A stretch of DNA of 64,000 nt from NCBI GenBank assembly GCA_021297895.1, contig JAJTHN010000012.1:30229-94228 (forward strand). Direction: 5' to 3'. Under the pieces are notes generated by a model, which searched no databases, was not told the DNA's origin, and worked only from the letters and a program-made list of their open reading frames with translations. A program made the position numbers and the translations under genes. How positions within the stretch are numbered: the first letter of the stretch is position 1; each line of letters begins with the position of its first letter. Positions 8,036 to 17,048 of this stretch are shown here, piece after piece. Source of the stretch: Phycisphaeraceae bacterium (GTDB taxonomy: Bacteria; Planctomycetota; Phycisphaerae; Phycisphaerales; UBA1924).

Positions 8036-9490
8036 TTACCGCGCCAGCACGCCGTGCGGGCCGATTCCGACGCCGACGGTGAAGTTGGCGGGGATGAGGG
8101 TCGGGCCGGCGTCGGGGGAAGTCACGCCTGCGGGAACGAGCTTGAAGAAGGCCAGTTCGCCGTCGACCGCGCCGGGATCGAAGGTGCGGAACTGCGGGAC
8201 GATGATGTGGCGTCCGGCGGTGTCGAAAGCGATGCCCTCGGGCATGGCGTTGATGGGAATCTCGGCGTGGGCGGTGAGCGTTCCGGTGGCGGGATCTCTG
8301 CTGAGCAGCGAGAGCGAGCCGCCGGGGGTCATGCGCGGATCACCATCGGGGAGCATGGCACGCTTGAGGTTCGCGGTGACGACCCATCGGCCATCGGGGC
8401 TGATGGCCAAGCCCTCGGGCGAGATGCCCACGGTGGCGGAGGAGATGAGTTCGTGCTTGGCGGCGTTGCCGGACGGGACGGCCGCGAGGCGGATGACGCT
8501 GAGCGAGCCTTGCGGCGCGCCGACGAGGTAGCCGTCGACGTTCGGACCCCAGTGCAGGTCGGTGGTGATGAAGTCCTTGCCATCGGGTGTGAACTGGCCG
8601 CTGAGCGGGTGGGGGCCGGTAGGGACGGGCTGGCCCCAGAGCGCGATGCCCGGCGCGCCGTCGTTTCCATCTGGCGTGAATTCGTAGAACACGACGCGAT
8701 CAGCGCTGGGGACGGTCACGGCCAGGTGCCGGCTGTCGGGGTGCCAGACGACGCTGGAGACCTTGCCGAGGCCCTTGTCGGCGATGATGTCCGGGTCGGG
8801 GTCGATGGCCGGGAGCGACCAGGTCAGGATCGCGCCGGGCTGGCCATCGGGGGTGATGGGCACGATGACCAGGCTCTGGCCGCCGCCGACACGCGCGATG
8901 GCGACGAACCTCCCGGAGGGATGAACATCGACGGATGTGGGCTGGCCGCCGACATCGATCCGGCCGGTGACCTTTGGCTGAGCGGGGTTGGACAGGTCGA
9001 TGATGCTCACGCGTGAGCCCGCGGCCAGGTCGCGCATCGTGCGTGCGCCGGGCCCGGCGGGGCCGCGGCTCTCGGCGACGTACGCGGTCTTGCCATCGCG
9101 GGTGATGGCGAGGCTGGTGGGCGAGCCGATGACGGAGTTGCTGACCTCCAGCGACACAAAGCCGGTGGACCAGCGCTGCTCCTGTCCCGGGCGCGGGGCC
9201 AGCGGCAGGCGGACGAGCGCGAACATGTCACGGTCGGACTCGCTTCGGCGCGCGAGCACGCCGTCGGCGAAGGCGGTTGCGCCCATGTCGGCATCGCAGA
9301 TGACGGCGATGTATGTGCCGGCGATGTCGGCGGGGGTGGGGGGCGCGGCGGTGACGCCGCGGAGCGCATCGGACTCGCCTGTGCTGCTGGAGCTCTCGCA
9401 GCCGGTCCCGAGGGCGGCCAGGGCGCCGAGCATGATGCCGGGCAGGAGGCGGGAGAGGTTTTGGAATCGTGTGCGGGCGTGCGGGGTCAT
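8036..9490 (-). CDS. Lipoprotein with beta-propeller (YncE/lactonase-like) repeats
   Basis: A 484-residue protein starting at MTPHARTRFQNL. A hydrophobic stretch ends in GTGC, a weak lipobox, near residue 31. The rest contains propeller-like blades: TSLAITRDGKTAYVAESRG, PTSVDVHPSGRFVAIARVGG, SSVVWHPDSRHLAVTVPSAD, SGQFTPDGKDFITTDL, EGLAISPDGRWVVTANLKR and EGIAFDTAGRHIIVPQF. The repeated 'sPDGr.v.v' pattern is that of YncE and 6-phosphogluconolactonase-like propellers. No catalytic site can be assigned. It is convergent with the GH13 gene, 51 bases away. Confidence 0.8.
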   Translation of the reverse strand: MTPHARTRFQNLSRLLPGIMLGALAALGTGCESSSSTGESDALRGVTAAPPTPADIAGTYIAVICDADMGATAFADGVLARRSESDRDMFALVRLPLAPRPGQEQRWSTGFVSLEVSNSVIGSPTSLAITRDGKTAYVAESRGPAGPGARTMRDLAAGSRVSIIDLSNPAQPKVTGRIDVGGQPTSVDVHPSGRFVAIARVGGGQSLVIVPITPDGQPGAILTWSLPAIDPDPDIIADKGLGKVSSVVWHPDSRHLAVTVPSADRVVFYEFTPDGNDGAPGIALWGQPVPTGPHPLSGQFTPDGKDFITTDLHWGPNVDGYLVGAPQGSLSVIRLAAVPSGNAAKHELISSATVGISPEGLAISPDGRWVVTANLKRAMLPDGDPRMTPGGSLSLLSRDPATGTLTAHAEIPINAMPEGIAFDTAGRHIIVPQFRTFDPGAVDGELAFFKLVPAGVTSPDAGPTLIPANFTVGVGIGPHGVLAR

Positions 9491-9607
9491 GGGTGTGCTC
9501 GGTGGGCGCTTGCGCGGTGATGGGCCAAGCACGCGCAGCGTACGCGAAGGGTGATGCGCGCGTCAGATGGGGTCAGATGGGTGTGCGCCGGGTTTGTGCC
9601 GCGGCGG

Positions 9608-11038
9608 TCAGCCCTTGAGGAGGGCGCCGATGCTCAGCAGCGAGCCGGGGACGTGCTCGGGCTCGATGCGGCCGGTGGGCTGCGTGCGCAGTGCGGTGAG
9701 CAGGGCGCGCAGGTCGCCGGCGAGCGGGGCGACGAAGACCATCGGCTCGCCGGAGATCGGGTGGCGGATGGCCAGGCGTGCGGCGTGCAGGGCGACGCGC
9801 TGGACGCGCGGCTCGTGAGGGCCGGGAAGGGCGCGGCCGCCGTACATGTCGTCGGCCAGCAGCGGATGGCCGCGATGCTGGAGGTGAACGCGGATCTGAT
9901 GCGTGCGGCCGGTCTTGAGTTCGACCTCGACGAGGCTCACGCGTGTGGTGTCCTGTGCGCGCGTGGTCTGCTGCGGCACCAGCGCGGGGCGCAAGCCGGC
10001 GAAGTCGTACATGCCGAGCACGCGGTAGATGGTGACGGCGGGCTTGCCGAGATGATCGTGCCGGACGACCTGCTTTTCGCGATAGCCCTTCTCACGCGAG
10101 GGGCTGGGGCCGAGCGGCACGTCGATCACGTCGATCGACGGCTCGAGATGCCCGTGCGCGAAGGCGACGTAGCGCTTGTCGGCGGTGCGGTGCTCGAACT
10201 GCAGGGCGAGTTGCCAGTGCGCCTGTTCGCTTTTGGCAAAGACGATGACGCCGCTGGTCTGGCGGTCCAGCCGGTGGACGACGCCGGGACGCGCGAACTC
10301 CTTGCCGACGGCGGAGAGGTGGCCGGCGGAGCGATGGCGGAAGTGGTACGCCAGCGCGTTGATCATGGTGCCGGAGAGTTCGCTGCGCGCCGGATGCACG
10401 ATGATGTCGGGAGACTTGTTGACGACGATCATGTGATCGTCTTCGTAAAGGACGTCGATGGGCAGATCCTGCTCGGGCAGGTCCCGGCTGGGAGGCGGGG
10501 GCAGGAATACCTCCACGCGGTCTCCGGCGCGGAGGTTGGTGCTGCTCTTGGCGGTGCGCGTGTTGACGAGCACGCCGCCGTTCTCGATCAGGGCCTGAAG
10601 CTTGGCCCGGCTCATGAAGGTGATGCGATCGGTGAGGTACTTGTCGAGGCGCTTGTTCAGGTCGCGCTTGAGTTTGAAGACGACGCGGGCGGGCGGGAGT
10701 TCGTCGTCGGCATCGGCGTCGTCATCGGAGCTCGGGCTTGCGCCGGTCGGCGCGGCGATGAGGGCGGGGGCGTCCTCATCGAGTTCGATCAGCGCGCCGG
10801 GAGAGGGCGGCGCGATCGGAGCCGGAGTTGTGGCGGGGGTGGCCGCGGGTGTCGCGGCGGGAGAGGCGGGTGCGGTGGCGAGTTGATCGCGCTGCTGCAG
10901 ATGTCGGCGGACGGCGCGGGCATCGACCTTTCCGCCGGGGGCGATCAGGTCGCTGGTGCGAGGGCGATGGAAGTCCTCGCCGGAGTCGGCGTTGGGCGTT
11001 GGATCGGGACGGGGGTGATTGTGCTTCTTGCTGCTCAC
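9608..11038 (-). CDS. RluA-family pseudouridine synthase
   Basis: A 476-residue protein with a low-complexity N-terminus of about 120 residues. An S4 RNA-binding domain follows (RLDKYLTDRITFMSRAKLQA, then GGVLVNTRTAKSS...RAGDRVEVFLPP), and then the catalytic domain. The active-site block is VVHRLDRQTSGVIVFAKSE, with catalytic Asp near 258. ELKTGRTHQIRVHLQHRGHP and RVALHAARLAIRHP are further family motifs. RluD-like enzymes isomerise uridines in 23S rRNA; which site this one modifies is not visible. The start is GTG with a GGGAG site. A 7-bp inverted repeat (11039-11053) fills nearly the whole gap to the upstream gene. Confidence 0.93.
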   Translation of the reverse strand: MSSKKHNHPRPDPTPNADSGEDFHRPRTSDLIAPGGKVDARAVRRHLQQRDQLATAPASPAATPAATPATTPAPIAPPSPGALIELDEDAPALIAAPTGASPSSDDDADADDELPPARVVFKLKRDLNKRLDKYLTDRITFMSRAKLQALIENGGVLVNTRTAKSSTNLRAGDRVEVFLPPPPSRDLPEQDLPIDVLYEDDHMIVVNKSPDIIVHPARSELSGTMINALAYHFRHRSAGHLSAVGKEFARPGVVHRLDRQTSGVIVFAKSEQAHWQLALQFEHRTADKRYVAFAHGHLEPSIDVIDVPLGPSPSREKGYREKQVVRHDHLGKPAVTIYRVLGMYDFAGLRPALVPQQTTRAQDTTRVSLVEVELKTGRTHQIRVHLQHRGHPLLADDMYGGRALPGPHEPRVQRVALHAARLAIRHPISGEPMVFVAPLAGDLRALLTALRTQPTGRIEPEHVPGSLLSIGALLKG

Positions 11039-11056
11039 GCGGGAGGCTCCCGCGGC

Positions 11057-11962
11057 TCAGGGCTTGGGGGCCTCGGGAGCCGGGGCGGGCGCGGGTGCCG
11101 GAGCAGGAACGGGCGCGGGAATCGGGGTGGGCACCGGCACGGGCTGGCCGCCCTGGGTCATGCCCGAGGGGGAGATGATGGGGCTCTGGCCGGCCTGGAG
11201 GGCCTGGATCTGCTCGGGAGTGAGGTTGAACTCGGTTTTGATGGTCTCGCCGCGGGACTTGATGTCGGCCAGGGCCATGAGGCCCGGGGCGGACTGGGCT
11301 GCACCGAGAGATTCGAGGCGGGACTTGGCCAGGTCGGTCTGGACAGTGAGTTTGGCGTTCTGGGCGACGGGGATGACTTCGTCGTAGATTCGGCGTGCGG
11401 CCTCGAACTCGCCGACGGACTCCTTGATCGCGGCCAGGCCCATGGCTGCGTTGATGAAGATCACTTCGCGACCGCGCTGGCCGCGGGTCTCGTCGGCGAC
11501 GCCGGCGAAGAGTTTTTCGGCCTGCGCGATGTGGTCCTTGCGCTGCTCTTCGGTGAGGAGATCCTCGGGCTTCTCGGGCATGCCGTCGGCGTTGAGTTGC
11601 TTGCCGGGCTGCGTGCCGCGGAGGGCGCTGATGCGGTGGGCGTCGCCCGCGGCGATGCGGGCGAGGAGCGAAACGATGGGGTACTTGGCCTGCTCCTCGG
11701 CGACGCGGACCAGGCCGGCGGGATTGCCGCCGGTGCGGATCTCGTCGAGAGCGGCGTTGTACTGCTCCCAGGCGGTGGCCTCCGCGGCCGAACGCTGGCG
11801 CTTGAGGTAGTTCCAGCCGGTGATGGAGCCGACGACCAGCGCGATGATGATCAGCGCGGGGCCGGTCCACTTCTGGAGGAACTCGATGAAGTCGCGGTTC
11901 AGGCGGCTTTCGGTCTGGCCCGCGCCGATTTCGATCTCAGTCTGACGACGGTCAAGGCTCAT
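11057..11962 (-). CDS. Single-pass membrane protein with TPR-like (YfgM-type) exterior
   Basis: A 301-residue protein. A cytosolic N-terminus and one transmembrane helix (WTGPALIIIALVVGSITGWNYL, about 33-54) are followed by helical hairpins and a Pro/Ala tail (PVPVPTPIPAPVPAPAPA). The membrane-proximal region WEQYNAALDEIRTG...RVAEEQAKYPIVSLLARIAAGD resembles the TPR_21 fold of YfgM, an ancillary subunit of the Sec translocon. That similarity is read by eye and is moderate. It is probably co-transcribed with the pseudouridine synthase 18 bases downstream. Confidence 0.7.
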   Translation of the reverse strand: MSLDRRQTEIEIGAGQTESRLNRDFIEFLQKWTGPALIIIALVVGSITGWNYLKRQRSAAEATAWEQYNAALDEIRTGGNPAGLVRVAEEQAKYPIVSLLARIAAGDAHRISALRGTQPGKQLNADGMPEKPEDLLTEEQRKDHIAQAEKLFAGVADETRGQRGREVIFINAAMGLAAIKESVGEFEAARRIYDEVIPVAQNAKLTVQTDLAKSRLESLGAAQSAPGLMALADIKSRGETIKTEFNLTPEQIQALQAGQSPIISPSGMTQGGQPVPVPTPIPAPVPAPAPAPAPAPEAPKP

Positions 11963-12050
11963 GCGTGCAATCCTCTTGGGGCGCTGGCGATGTCGCGGGG
12001 CGATACAGCAGGGTGTCGATCGGCCCGCGAAAGTTCGGTACTTTCAGGGG

Positions 12051-13214
12051 TCAAGGATAGGTCGCATCCAGCGCCCGCCAGAAGCGCCAGGGCTGGTTCT
12101 CGGACAGCCACCGACCGGGTACCAAGCGCTCGTGGATGTGCCCCAAAAGCTCGGCGATTCCCGTTGGTTGGGCCGCGCCAGCGGAGACCAGAACCTCCGC
12201 GGGCTCGGCGGGCGGGCCCTGATCGGCCCGAAGGCCCACGCGCAGGACCTGCTGACCCGCGGCGGGCAGGCCCGGGGGGATGAGGAATGTCCCGCCGGCG
12301 CCCGCGCAGAGCACGATCAGGTCGGCCGCGTGGGCGGCGCGGAGGGCACGCTCGCGGGCGATCGCCAGAACGGGGTCGGGCGTGGGCGCGGAGGGATCGT
12401 CGAGGCCGGGAGTGTCCAGCCACCGGACGACAAGGCCGGCAAGGTCGATGGTGGCGCCGACGTGGTCGCGCGTGGTGCCGGGCATGTCGTACGCCAGGGC
12501 GACGCTGCGGCCGGCCAGCGTGTTCAGGAGCGTGGACTTGCCGATGTTCGCGCGGCCGATCGCGGCGATCAGCGGCGGACGGATGAGGCGGGCCAGGGCA
12601 CGCTCGCGGCCAGTGTCGGGTGCAGCGTCGGGTGCGGCGTCGGCGTCCCGGGGGTCGCGCACGCCCTGGGTGCTCCAGCGATCGGGCTGGGCGAGAAGCG
12701 TGCTGATCGCCAGCGGGCTGAGGGCGAGGCTCAGGGCCAGGAGCATCGCCGCGGCCATCGGCGATTCGGCCTCCGGGTACAGGCGGAGGGCGAGATTCGT
12801 GATGGCGTGCGTGTGCGCGGAGTTGCGCGATGCGGCGCCGGCGGCAGACGGTGCTGTGCGGTGCTCGTTGCTGATCTCGATGCGCACGCCGAGGTCGATC
12901 AACGCGTGCATGAAGGCGTCGATGACCGCGGGGCTGGCATGCAGCATGATCAGGGCTTGGCCGGGTGCCGGGCGTGCGATGACGGCACGTTCATCGCGCA
13001 GCACGCTTCGTACGGAGATTGCGGCGGTTTCGGCCGGGGCAGCGTTTGCGGCGCGGTCGATCGCGTGCTCCTGCATGCGGCCGAGCAGGCGGGTGATCTC
13101 GGCGTTATTCGCGTTGATCTGTACGATGGCGATCGCGCTGCGCCCGTCCGGCGGGCCGGTCAGGAGCAGTGCGCGGGGCTCGGCGCTGGGCTCAGAGGTC
13201 GTCATCGTCGTCAT
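12051..13214 (-). CDS. MnmE-like GTPase paralogue, degenerate
   Basis: A 387-residue protein with the MnmE layout: an N-terminal beta domain (AIAIVQI), a helical segment and an inserted G domain. G1 is GRANIGKST, the switch is DMPGTTRDHVG and G3 is DTPG. The G4 motif (N/TKxD) is replaced by LRAD, and the C-terminal CxGK of true MnmE is missing, so it is unlikely to perform tRNA wobble-uridine modification. The intact mnmE lies at 56587-57990. The start overlaps the end of coaX by about 20 bases, which indicates coupled expression. An ATG at 13205 is an alternative start. Confidence 0.78.
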   Translation of the reverse strand: MTTMTTSEPSAEPRALLLTGPPDGRSAIAIVQINANNAEITRLLGRMQEHAIDRAANAAPAETAAISVRSVLRDERAVIARPAPGQALIMLHASPAVIDAFMHALIDLGVRIEISNEHRTAPSAAGAASRNSAHTHAITNLALRLYPEAESPMAAAMLLALSLALSPLAISTLLAQPDRWSTQGVRDPRDADAAPDAAPDTGRERALARLIRPPLIAAIGRANIGKSTLLNTLAGRSVALAYDMPGTTRDHVGATIDLAGLVVRWLDTPGLDDPSAPTPDPVLAIARERALRAAHAADLIVLCAGAGGTFLIPPGLPAAGQQVLRVGLRADQGPPAEPAEVLVSAGAAQPTGIAELLGHIHERLVPGRWLSENQPWRFWRALDATYP

Positions 13215-14190
13215 CGGCCGCGGAGCGATCGACGGGGGTCGCGAGCGTTTCGTCGTCGGGGTTGTCGGCGGCGTCGGTGACGATCTGCCACGCGGCGACC
13301 ATGCCGATGAAGATCAGATCGGGGACGATGTGCTCGACGAGTTCGTCATGCTCGAAGAGCAGGGCGGCGTCTCCTCCGGTGGCGATCACGCGCGGGTACG
13401 AGCCGTTGCTGAGCGCAAAGCGGTCGATGGCGCGATGGGCCAAACCGCGTGCGGCTTCGGCGCATCCGAGAAGCATGGCGTCGCGGGTTGTGGTTCCGAC
13501 GGGTTCGCTTGGTACGGGCGGGAGGGGGAACTTGAGCAGGTCGGGCAGTGCGCCGGTGCCTGTGGCGAGGCTGCGGAGCATCATCGCGACGCCGGGAGCG
13601 ATCGCCCCGCCGCGGAAGACGCCGAAGCCATCGACAACGCTGACGGTGATGGCGGTGCCGGCATCGATGACGACGCAGGCCTCGCCGGACTTTGCGAACG
13701 CGGCCAGCGCGGTCAGTGCCCGATCGATGCCCAGGGTGATCGGGGGCGGCAGGTCGGTCTGGAGTGGCACGTAGAGCACGCCGCTGCGGAAACGCCCCCG
13801 CAGGCCGGGCTCGGGGGCGACGCTCAAGCGCGTGAAGCGAGTGCCGGAAGGCCCGATCTGGTCAAGGGCGCGTTCGACGGTTTCAAGACCCGCGGGGTTC
13901 ACGCTGGCGACCAGCACGCGTGTCGAGTCCGCGTTCATGCCCGCGCAGGCGTCGCGGATGATCGCCGCCACGCCCGCGGCGTCGGTGTTCAGTGCCGCGC
14001 GGCTGGGCTCGAGCGCGTTGTCGCCCGCCGGATGAACCTTCGGGCCCTGCGTTCCGTCGGGGGCGCGAGAAGCGGTTGCGCTCGCGGCGGGGCGAGCGGC
14101 GCCGGAGGTACCGCCGGGCGTGAGTTTGGCGCGGGCGACGCGTGTGCGCGTGTTGCCGACGCTGATCAGGACAAGGTCCGAAGTGTTCAT
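13192..14190 (-). CDS. coaX: Type III pantothenate kinase
   Basis: A 332-residue protein starting at MNTSDLVLISVGNTRTRVA. It phosphorylates pantothenate in the first committed step of coenzyme A synthesis. The nucleotide-binding segment (VGNTRT), LGIDRALTALAAF, the central VIDAGTAITVSVVDG and the GGAIAPGVAMMLRSL block are the CoaX/ASKHA signatures. IATGGDAALL closes the second half. It is longer than the usual 255 residues because of a Pro/Ala-rich insert near residues 25-60. It forms a minus-strand unit with the MnmE-like gene. Confidence 0.92.
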   Translation of the reverse strand: MNTSDLVLISVGNTRTRVARAKLTPGGTSGAARPAASATASRAPDGTQGPKVHPAGDNALEPSRAALNTDAAGVAAIIRDACAGMNADSTRVLVASVNPAGLETVERALDQIGPSGTRFTRLSVAPEPGLRGRFRSGVLYVPLQTDLPPPITLGIDRALTALAAFAKSGEACVVIDAGTAITVSVVDGFGVFRGGAIAPGVAMMLRSLATGTGALPDLLKFPLPPVPSEPVGTTTRDAMLLGCAEAARGLAHRAIDRFALSNGSYPRVIATGGDAALLFEHDELVEHIVPDLIFIGMVAAWQIVTDAADNPDDETLATPVDRSAADDDDDDL

Positions 14191-14215
14191 GCCCGAGCGT
14201 AGGGCGGGCTGTGGT

Positions 14216-15478
14216 TCAGCCCGGCGCGACCGCGAGGCCGATATCGACGCGGATGACGCGCTGCGGGGCGAGCGGGAGCACCTCGTTGAGAACATCCCTG
14301 CGGATCGCGTCGTGCTCGGCGGTGCGCCGCGCCAGGTCCGCGCCGCTGGTGCGCTGCGTGAGCGTGAGGATCTGGACGACGAGCGTGCCGTCGGGTTCGA
14401 GCCGCGCATCGACGGCGGCATCGGCCGCGCGGTCGCGTTCGCTGGCGGTCTCGGCGGCCGCGCGGATCGCGGCGAGATCCACCGCGGGCGCGTTGGGGTC
14501 CGTCTGTTCGGGAACCGGGGGCAGTGCCGGCTTGTCGCCGCCGGGCGCGAACGGGTCCTTGGGCTTGCCGGAGTCCAAGTCGCGCCCGCGGATGTGGCGG
14601 GTCATGTCGCGGGAGAACCTTGCCATGCGGGCGCGCTGCTGCGGCGCGGCGATCTGCGAGCCGCGCTGAACGGTCTCGAAGATGAACGAAGCGCCCGGAC
14701 CCTGCAGGCCCCGGTCGTTGCGCCGTGCGAACTGCTCCTGCCGCGGGGCTTCGCGCTTGGCTTCGGCGAGGGTCTCCACCGGGCTGCGGGGCGATGAGAA
14801 GCCCGAGATGTCCTCGGCGAGCTTGACCATTTCGATGAACGCGTTGTCAAGGTACGCGCCGCGGTCGGCCTGCGGGATCTCCTCGTACTTGCCCGCCTCG
14901 CGGTCCCACAGATCGATGAAGAGCTTCTCGGCGTTCTTCTGCAATTGTTCGCGGGCCTTGCCCGTGATGCCCGCGGCGAACGCGGCCAGCATCGCCGAGT
15001 CGCCGCTATCCATCGTCTTGAGCCGCTTGATCAGTTCGCGGATCAGCGCGAGGCGATCATCGAGTTCCAGATCGTTGAAGTCGGCGGTCAGCAGCGTGAA
15101 GTCCATCACATCGCCGATGTCGTCGAAAGCGACATCGGGCACCGCGCGCGGGCGGAGCATGAAGTACGCGGCGACCGACCCGCCGATCAGCAACGCGACG
15201 ATCAGCGCGATCGAGGCACGCTTGACCCGCGGTCGGGCGAAGAAGTCGCCCACGGCGTAGATCAGCGACCAGAGGCGATCGTTCATCGAACGGCGAGCGC
15301 GAAGGCGGAAGCCGCGGCCCGCGCCGCCCGAGCCCGCGGAGCCACCGGCGGCCTGGGCGAGCTTGGAAAGCCCCTCGGCGCGGGTGCGCTCGAGCTGCTC
15401 GCCCGCGCTCGGCAGGCGGACGAACCGCGCTCCGGGCTTGTCGCGACCACGCAGTTTGTTGAGCCACTCTGAGATCAT
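14216..15478 (-). CDS. Hypothetical single-pass membrane protein
   Basis: A 420-residue protein with one hydrophobic helix (about residues 87-110: IALIVALLIGGSVAAYFML). A cytosolic region of about 85 residues precedes it. The exterior is mostly helical and charged (LLTADFNDLELDDRLALIREL; ITGKAREQLQKNAEKLFIDL) with a Pro-rich stretch near residue 320. The C-terminal 60 residues look like a small globular domain (DGTLVVQILTLTQRTS). No family is recognised. It lies 37 bases downstream of a prepilin gene and 25 bases upstream of coaX, so it could be part of a longer transcript. Confidence 0.65.
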   Translation of the reverse strand: MISEWLNKLRGRDKPGARFVRLPSAGEQLERTRAEGLSKLAQAAGGSAGSGGAGRGFRLRARRSMNDRLWSLIYAVGDFFARPRVKRASIALIVALLIGGSVAAYFMLRPRAVPDVAFDDIGDVMDFTLLTADFNDLELDDRLALIRELIKRLKTMDSGDSAMLAAFAAGITGKAREQLQKNAEKLFIDLWDREAGKYEEIPQADRGAYLDNAFIEMVKLAEDISGFSSPRSPVETLAEAKREAPRQEQFARRNDRGLQGPGASFIFETVQRGSQIAAPQQRARMARFSRDMTRHIRGRDLDSGKPKDPFAPGGDKPALPPVPEQTDPNAPAVDLAAIRAAAETASERDRAADAAVDARLEPDGTLVVQILTLTQRTSGADLARRTAEHDAIRRDVLNEVLPLAPQRVIRVDIGLAVAPG

Positions 15479-15515
15479 CGACCGCTCCGGTCCGATTGCT
15501 GGGTGGGTGTGGGCA

Positions 15516-16142
15516 TCATGGTCCGACCGAGTCCGGGCCGAAGGACTCGGGATCGAGCTCGAGCCAGTCGGCGCGCCAATCGCCGAAGTACAGCGCGTTC
15601 TGGTTGTACTGGCGGCCGCCGGCCTTGTGGAACTGCCCCGCGTCGGCGAGCACGGGGAAGGTCGGGTTGCCCTCGTAAAAGCGCGTGACGGTGCGGGCGG
15701 GCTGCGGGTCGAAGCGGAAGATCTCCCGCGCGATCATCAGCGATCCGGCCCAGTACTCGTACGAAAAGCCCGTTTCCTTGCCGAGGCCCTGATCGTCCGA
15801 CGGGCAGAGGAACGGCTCGGTGACGACCAGCCGACCGGTGTCGTCGTAGTACGGAAGGTCGCTGGAGATGTACCCCTCCAGGACCTGCAGCAGCGACGGA
15901 TCGTTGGGATTCGAGGGCAGATTGCTCTGGTGGAACGGAAGCACGTACGGGAGCACTTCCTTGTTGTCGTTCATGTACAACTGGAACGACTGGCCGAAAC
16001 TGCGGAGATTCGCCGCGCAGCGAATCCGGCGAGCCTCGTTCCTGACCGCGGCGAGGCTGGGAAGGAGGATCGAGACCAGCAGGGAGATGATGAAGATCAC
16101 CACCAGCAGTTCGATCAGCGTGAACCCGTGACGCTTGCCCAT
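15516..16142 (-). CDS. Type II/IV prepilin-like protein
   Basis: A 208-residue protein with a short basic leader, MGKRHG, and the prepilin peptidase site G|FTLIELLVVIFIISLLVSIL. The hydrophobic N-helix is followed by RIRCAANLRSFGQSFQLYMN, the DUF1559-like pattern of planctomycete pseudopilins (H-X9-DG type). The exterior carries a short CPSDDQG segment. It is likely processed and assembled or retained in the membrane. No pilus machinery is nearby. A second, different prepilin is at 23269. Confidence 0.88.
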   Translation of the reverse strand: MGKRHGFTLIELLVVIFIISLLVSILLPSLAAVRNEARRIRCAANLRSFGQSFQLYMNDNKEVLPYVLPFHQSNLPSNPNDPSLLQVLEGYISSDLPYYDDTGRLVVTEPFLCPSDDQGLGKETGFSYEYWAGSLMIAREIFRFDPQPARTVTRFYEGNPTFPVLADAGQFHKAGGRQYNQNALYFGDWRADWLELDPESFGPDSVGP

Positions 16143-16386
16143 CCATGCACTCCCCAGAAGTCGCTCAACCAGTCCGCTCGGCGGGGCCGAGTGGCCGCCA
16201 GGTCGTTGCGCGGACTGCTCCGTGCCTTGCCGCGGGGCCGCCGACGATCAGACCCGTAGATCTGTATATGCGCTGAGGGTGGGTCGGTTGCGGGCTGTTC
16301 GGTCCACAATGGGTCGGAATCCCCCGCGAGTGGGTCCGAACGGAATACGACCCGGCATTTCGGCAATGGCGGGTCGACGGCTTTGG

Positions 16387-16977
16387 TCACTTGCGGAACG
16401 TGAAGACGCCCGCGGGTGGCAGGTTTGCCCAGACCCACTCGCTGCGGGAGGCGCTGGAGAAGTACTCGCGGGCGCGCTGGTGAAAGGCCCGGCCCTTCTT
16501 GGTCAGCAGCCCGACCTGGTATCCGAAGGTGATGAGGCTGCCGCCGGGCTTGAGGATCCTGACGGTGGATTCAAGGATCGCGGTCTGGAGAGCGTCATCG
16601 AATGCGGCCCAGGGCAGGCCGCTGATGACCACGTCGACACCTTGGTCGGGAACGCCCTCCTGGGCGAGAATCTGCGGGGCATCGGTGACGCTGCGCTCGT
16701 GGACAATCACGCTCGGGAATCGCTTTCGCAGGTCGCGGGCCATCGCGGGGTTGAGTTCGATCGCGACGAACTTGGTCGAGGGCTTCAGCCGCGGGACGAT
16801 GGCGCGCGTGAACGCGCCGGTGCCGGGTCCGAACTCAACGATGGTGCTCGCGCGGTCGAAGTCCACATCGCGGATCATGACCCTGGCCAGCGCGGGCGAT
16901 GATGGGGCGATCGCGCCGACCTGCGCGGGGTTCTTGGCGTAGCGGATGAGGAACTTGGCGGTCGAGACGATCGGCAT
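16387..16977 (-). CDS. Class I SAM-dependent methyltransferase (PmtA/KsgA-like fold)
   Basis: A 196-residue protein with motif I IVEFGPGTGAFTRAIV (about residues 46-61) and an acidic residue in FVAIELNPAMARDL. The catalytic-region sequence VDVVISGLPWAAF (about 118-130) matches the SGLPW of bacterial phospholipid N-methyltransferases; rRNA adenine dimethylases have NLPY/NPPY. A role in phosphatidylethanolamine methylation is plausible but not demonstrated. The start MPIVSTAKF is preferred because it matches the usual compact N-terminus. Confidence 0.85.
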   Translation of the reverse strand: MPIVSTAKFLIRYAKNPAQVGAIAPSSPALARVMIRDVDFDRASTIVEFGPGTGAFTRAIVPRLKPSTKFVAIELNPAMARDLRKRFPSVIVHERSVTDAPQILAQEGVPDQGVDVVISGLPWAAFDDALQTAILESTVRILKPGGSLITFGYQVGLLTKKGRAFHQRAREYFSSASRSEWVWANLPPAGVFTFRK

Positions 16978-17048
16978 GATGGTCGGCCTTGGAGCGGTCG
17001 AGACGTTCTTGGGTGCCGACGTCCGGCGGTTTTGGTGCGGTGGTGCGG

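Noticed and set aside
9551..12283. A 910-residue plus-strand open frame
   Set aside because: It lies opposite the RluA-type and TPR-like genes, both with clear family motifs. Its Gly/Asp/Val-rich sequence is the usual shadow in GC-rich DNA.
12051..13214. Second functional mnmE
   Set aside because: The G4 and C-terminal CxGK motifs are missing, so it is described as a paralogue of unknown role.
16387..16977. Methyltransferase as KsgA (rRNA adenine dimethyltransferase)
   Set aside because: Motif IV is SGLPW rather than NLPY and the C-terminal KsgA domain is missing; closer to phospholipid N-methyltransferases.
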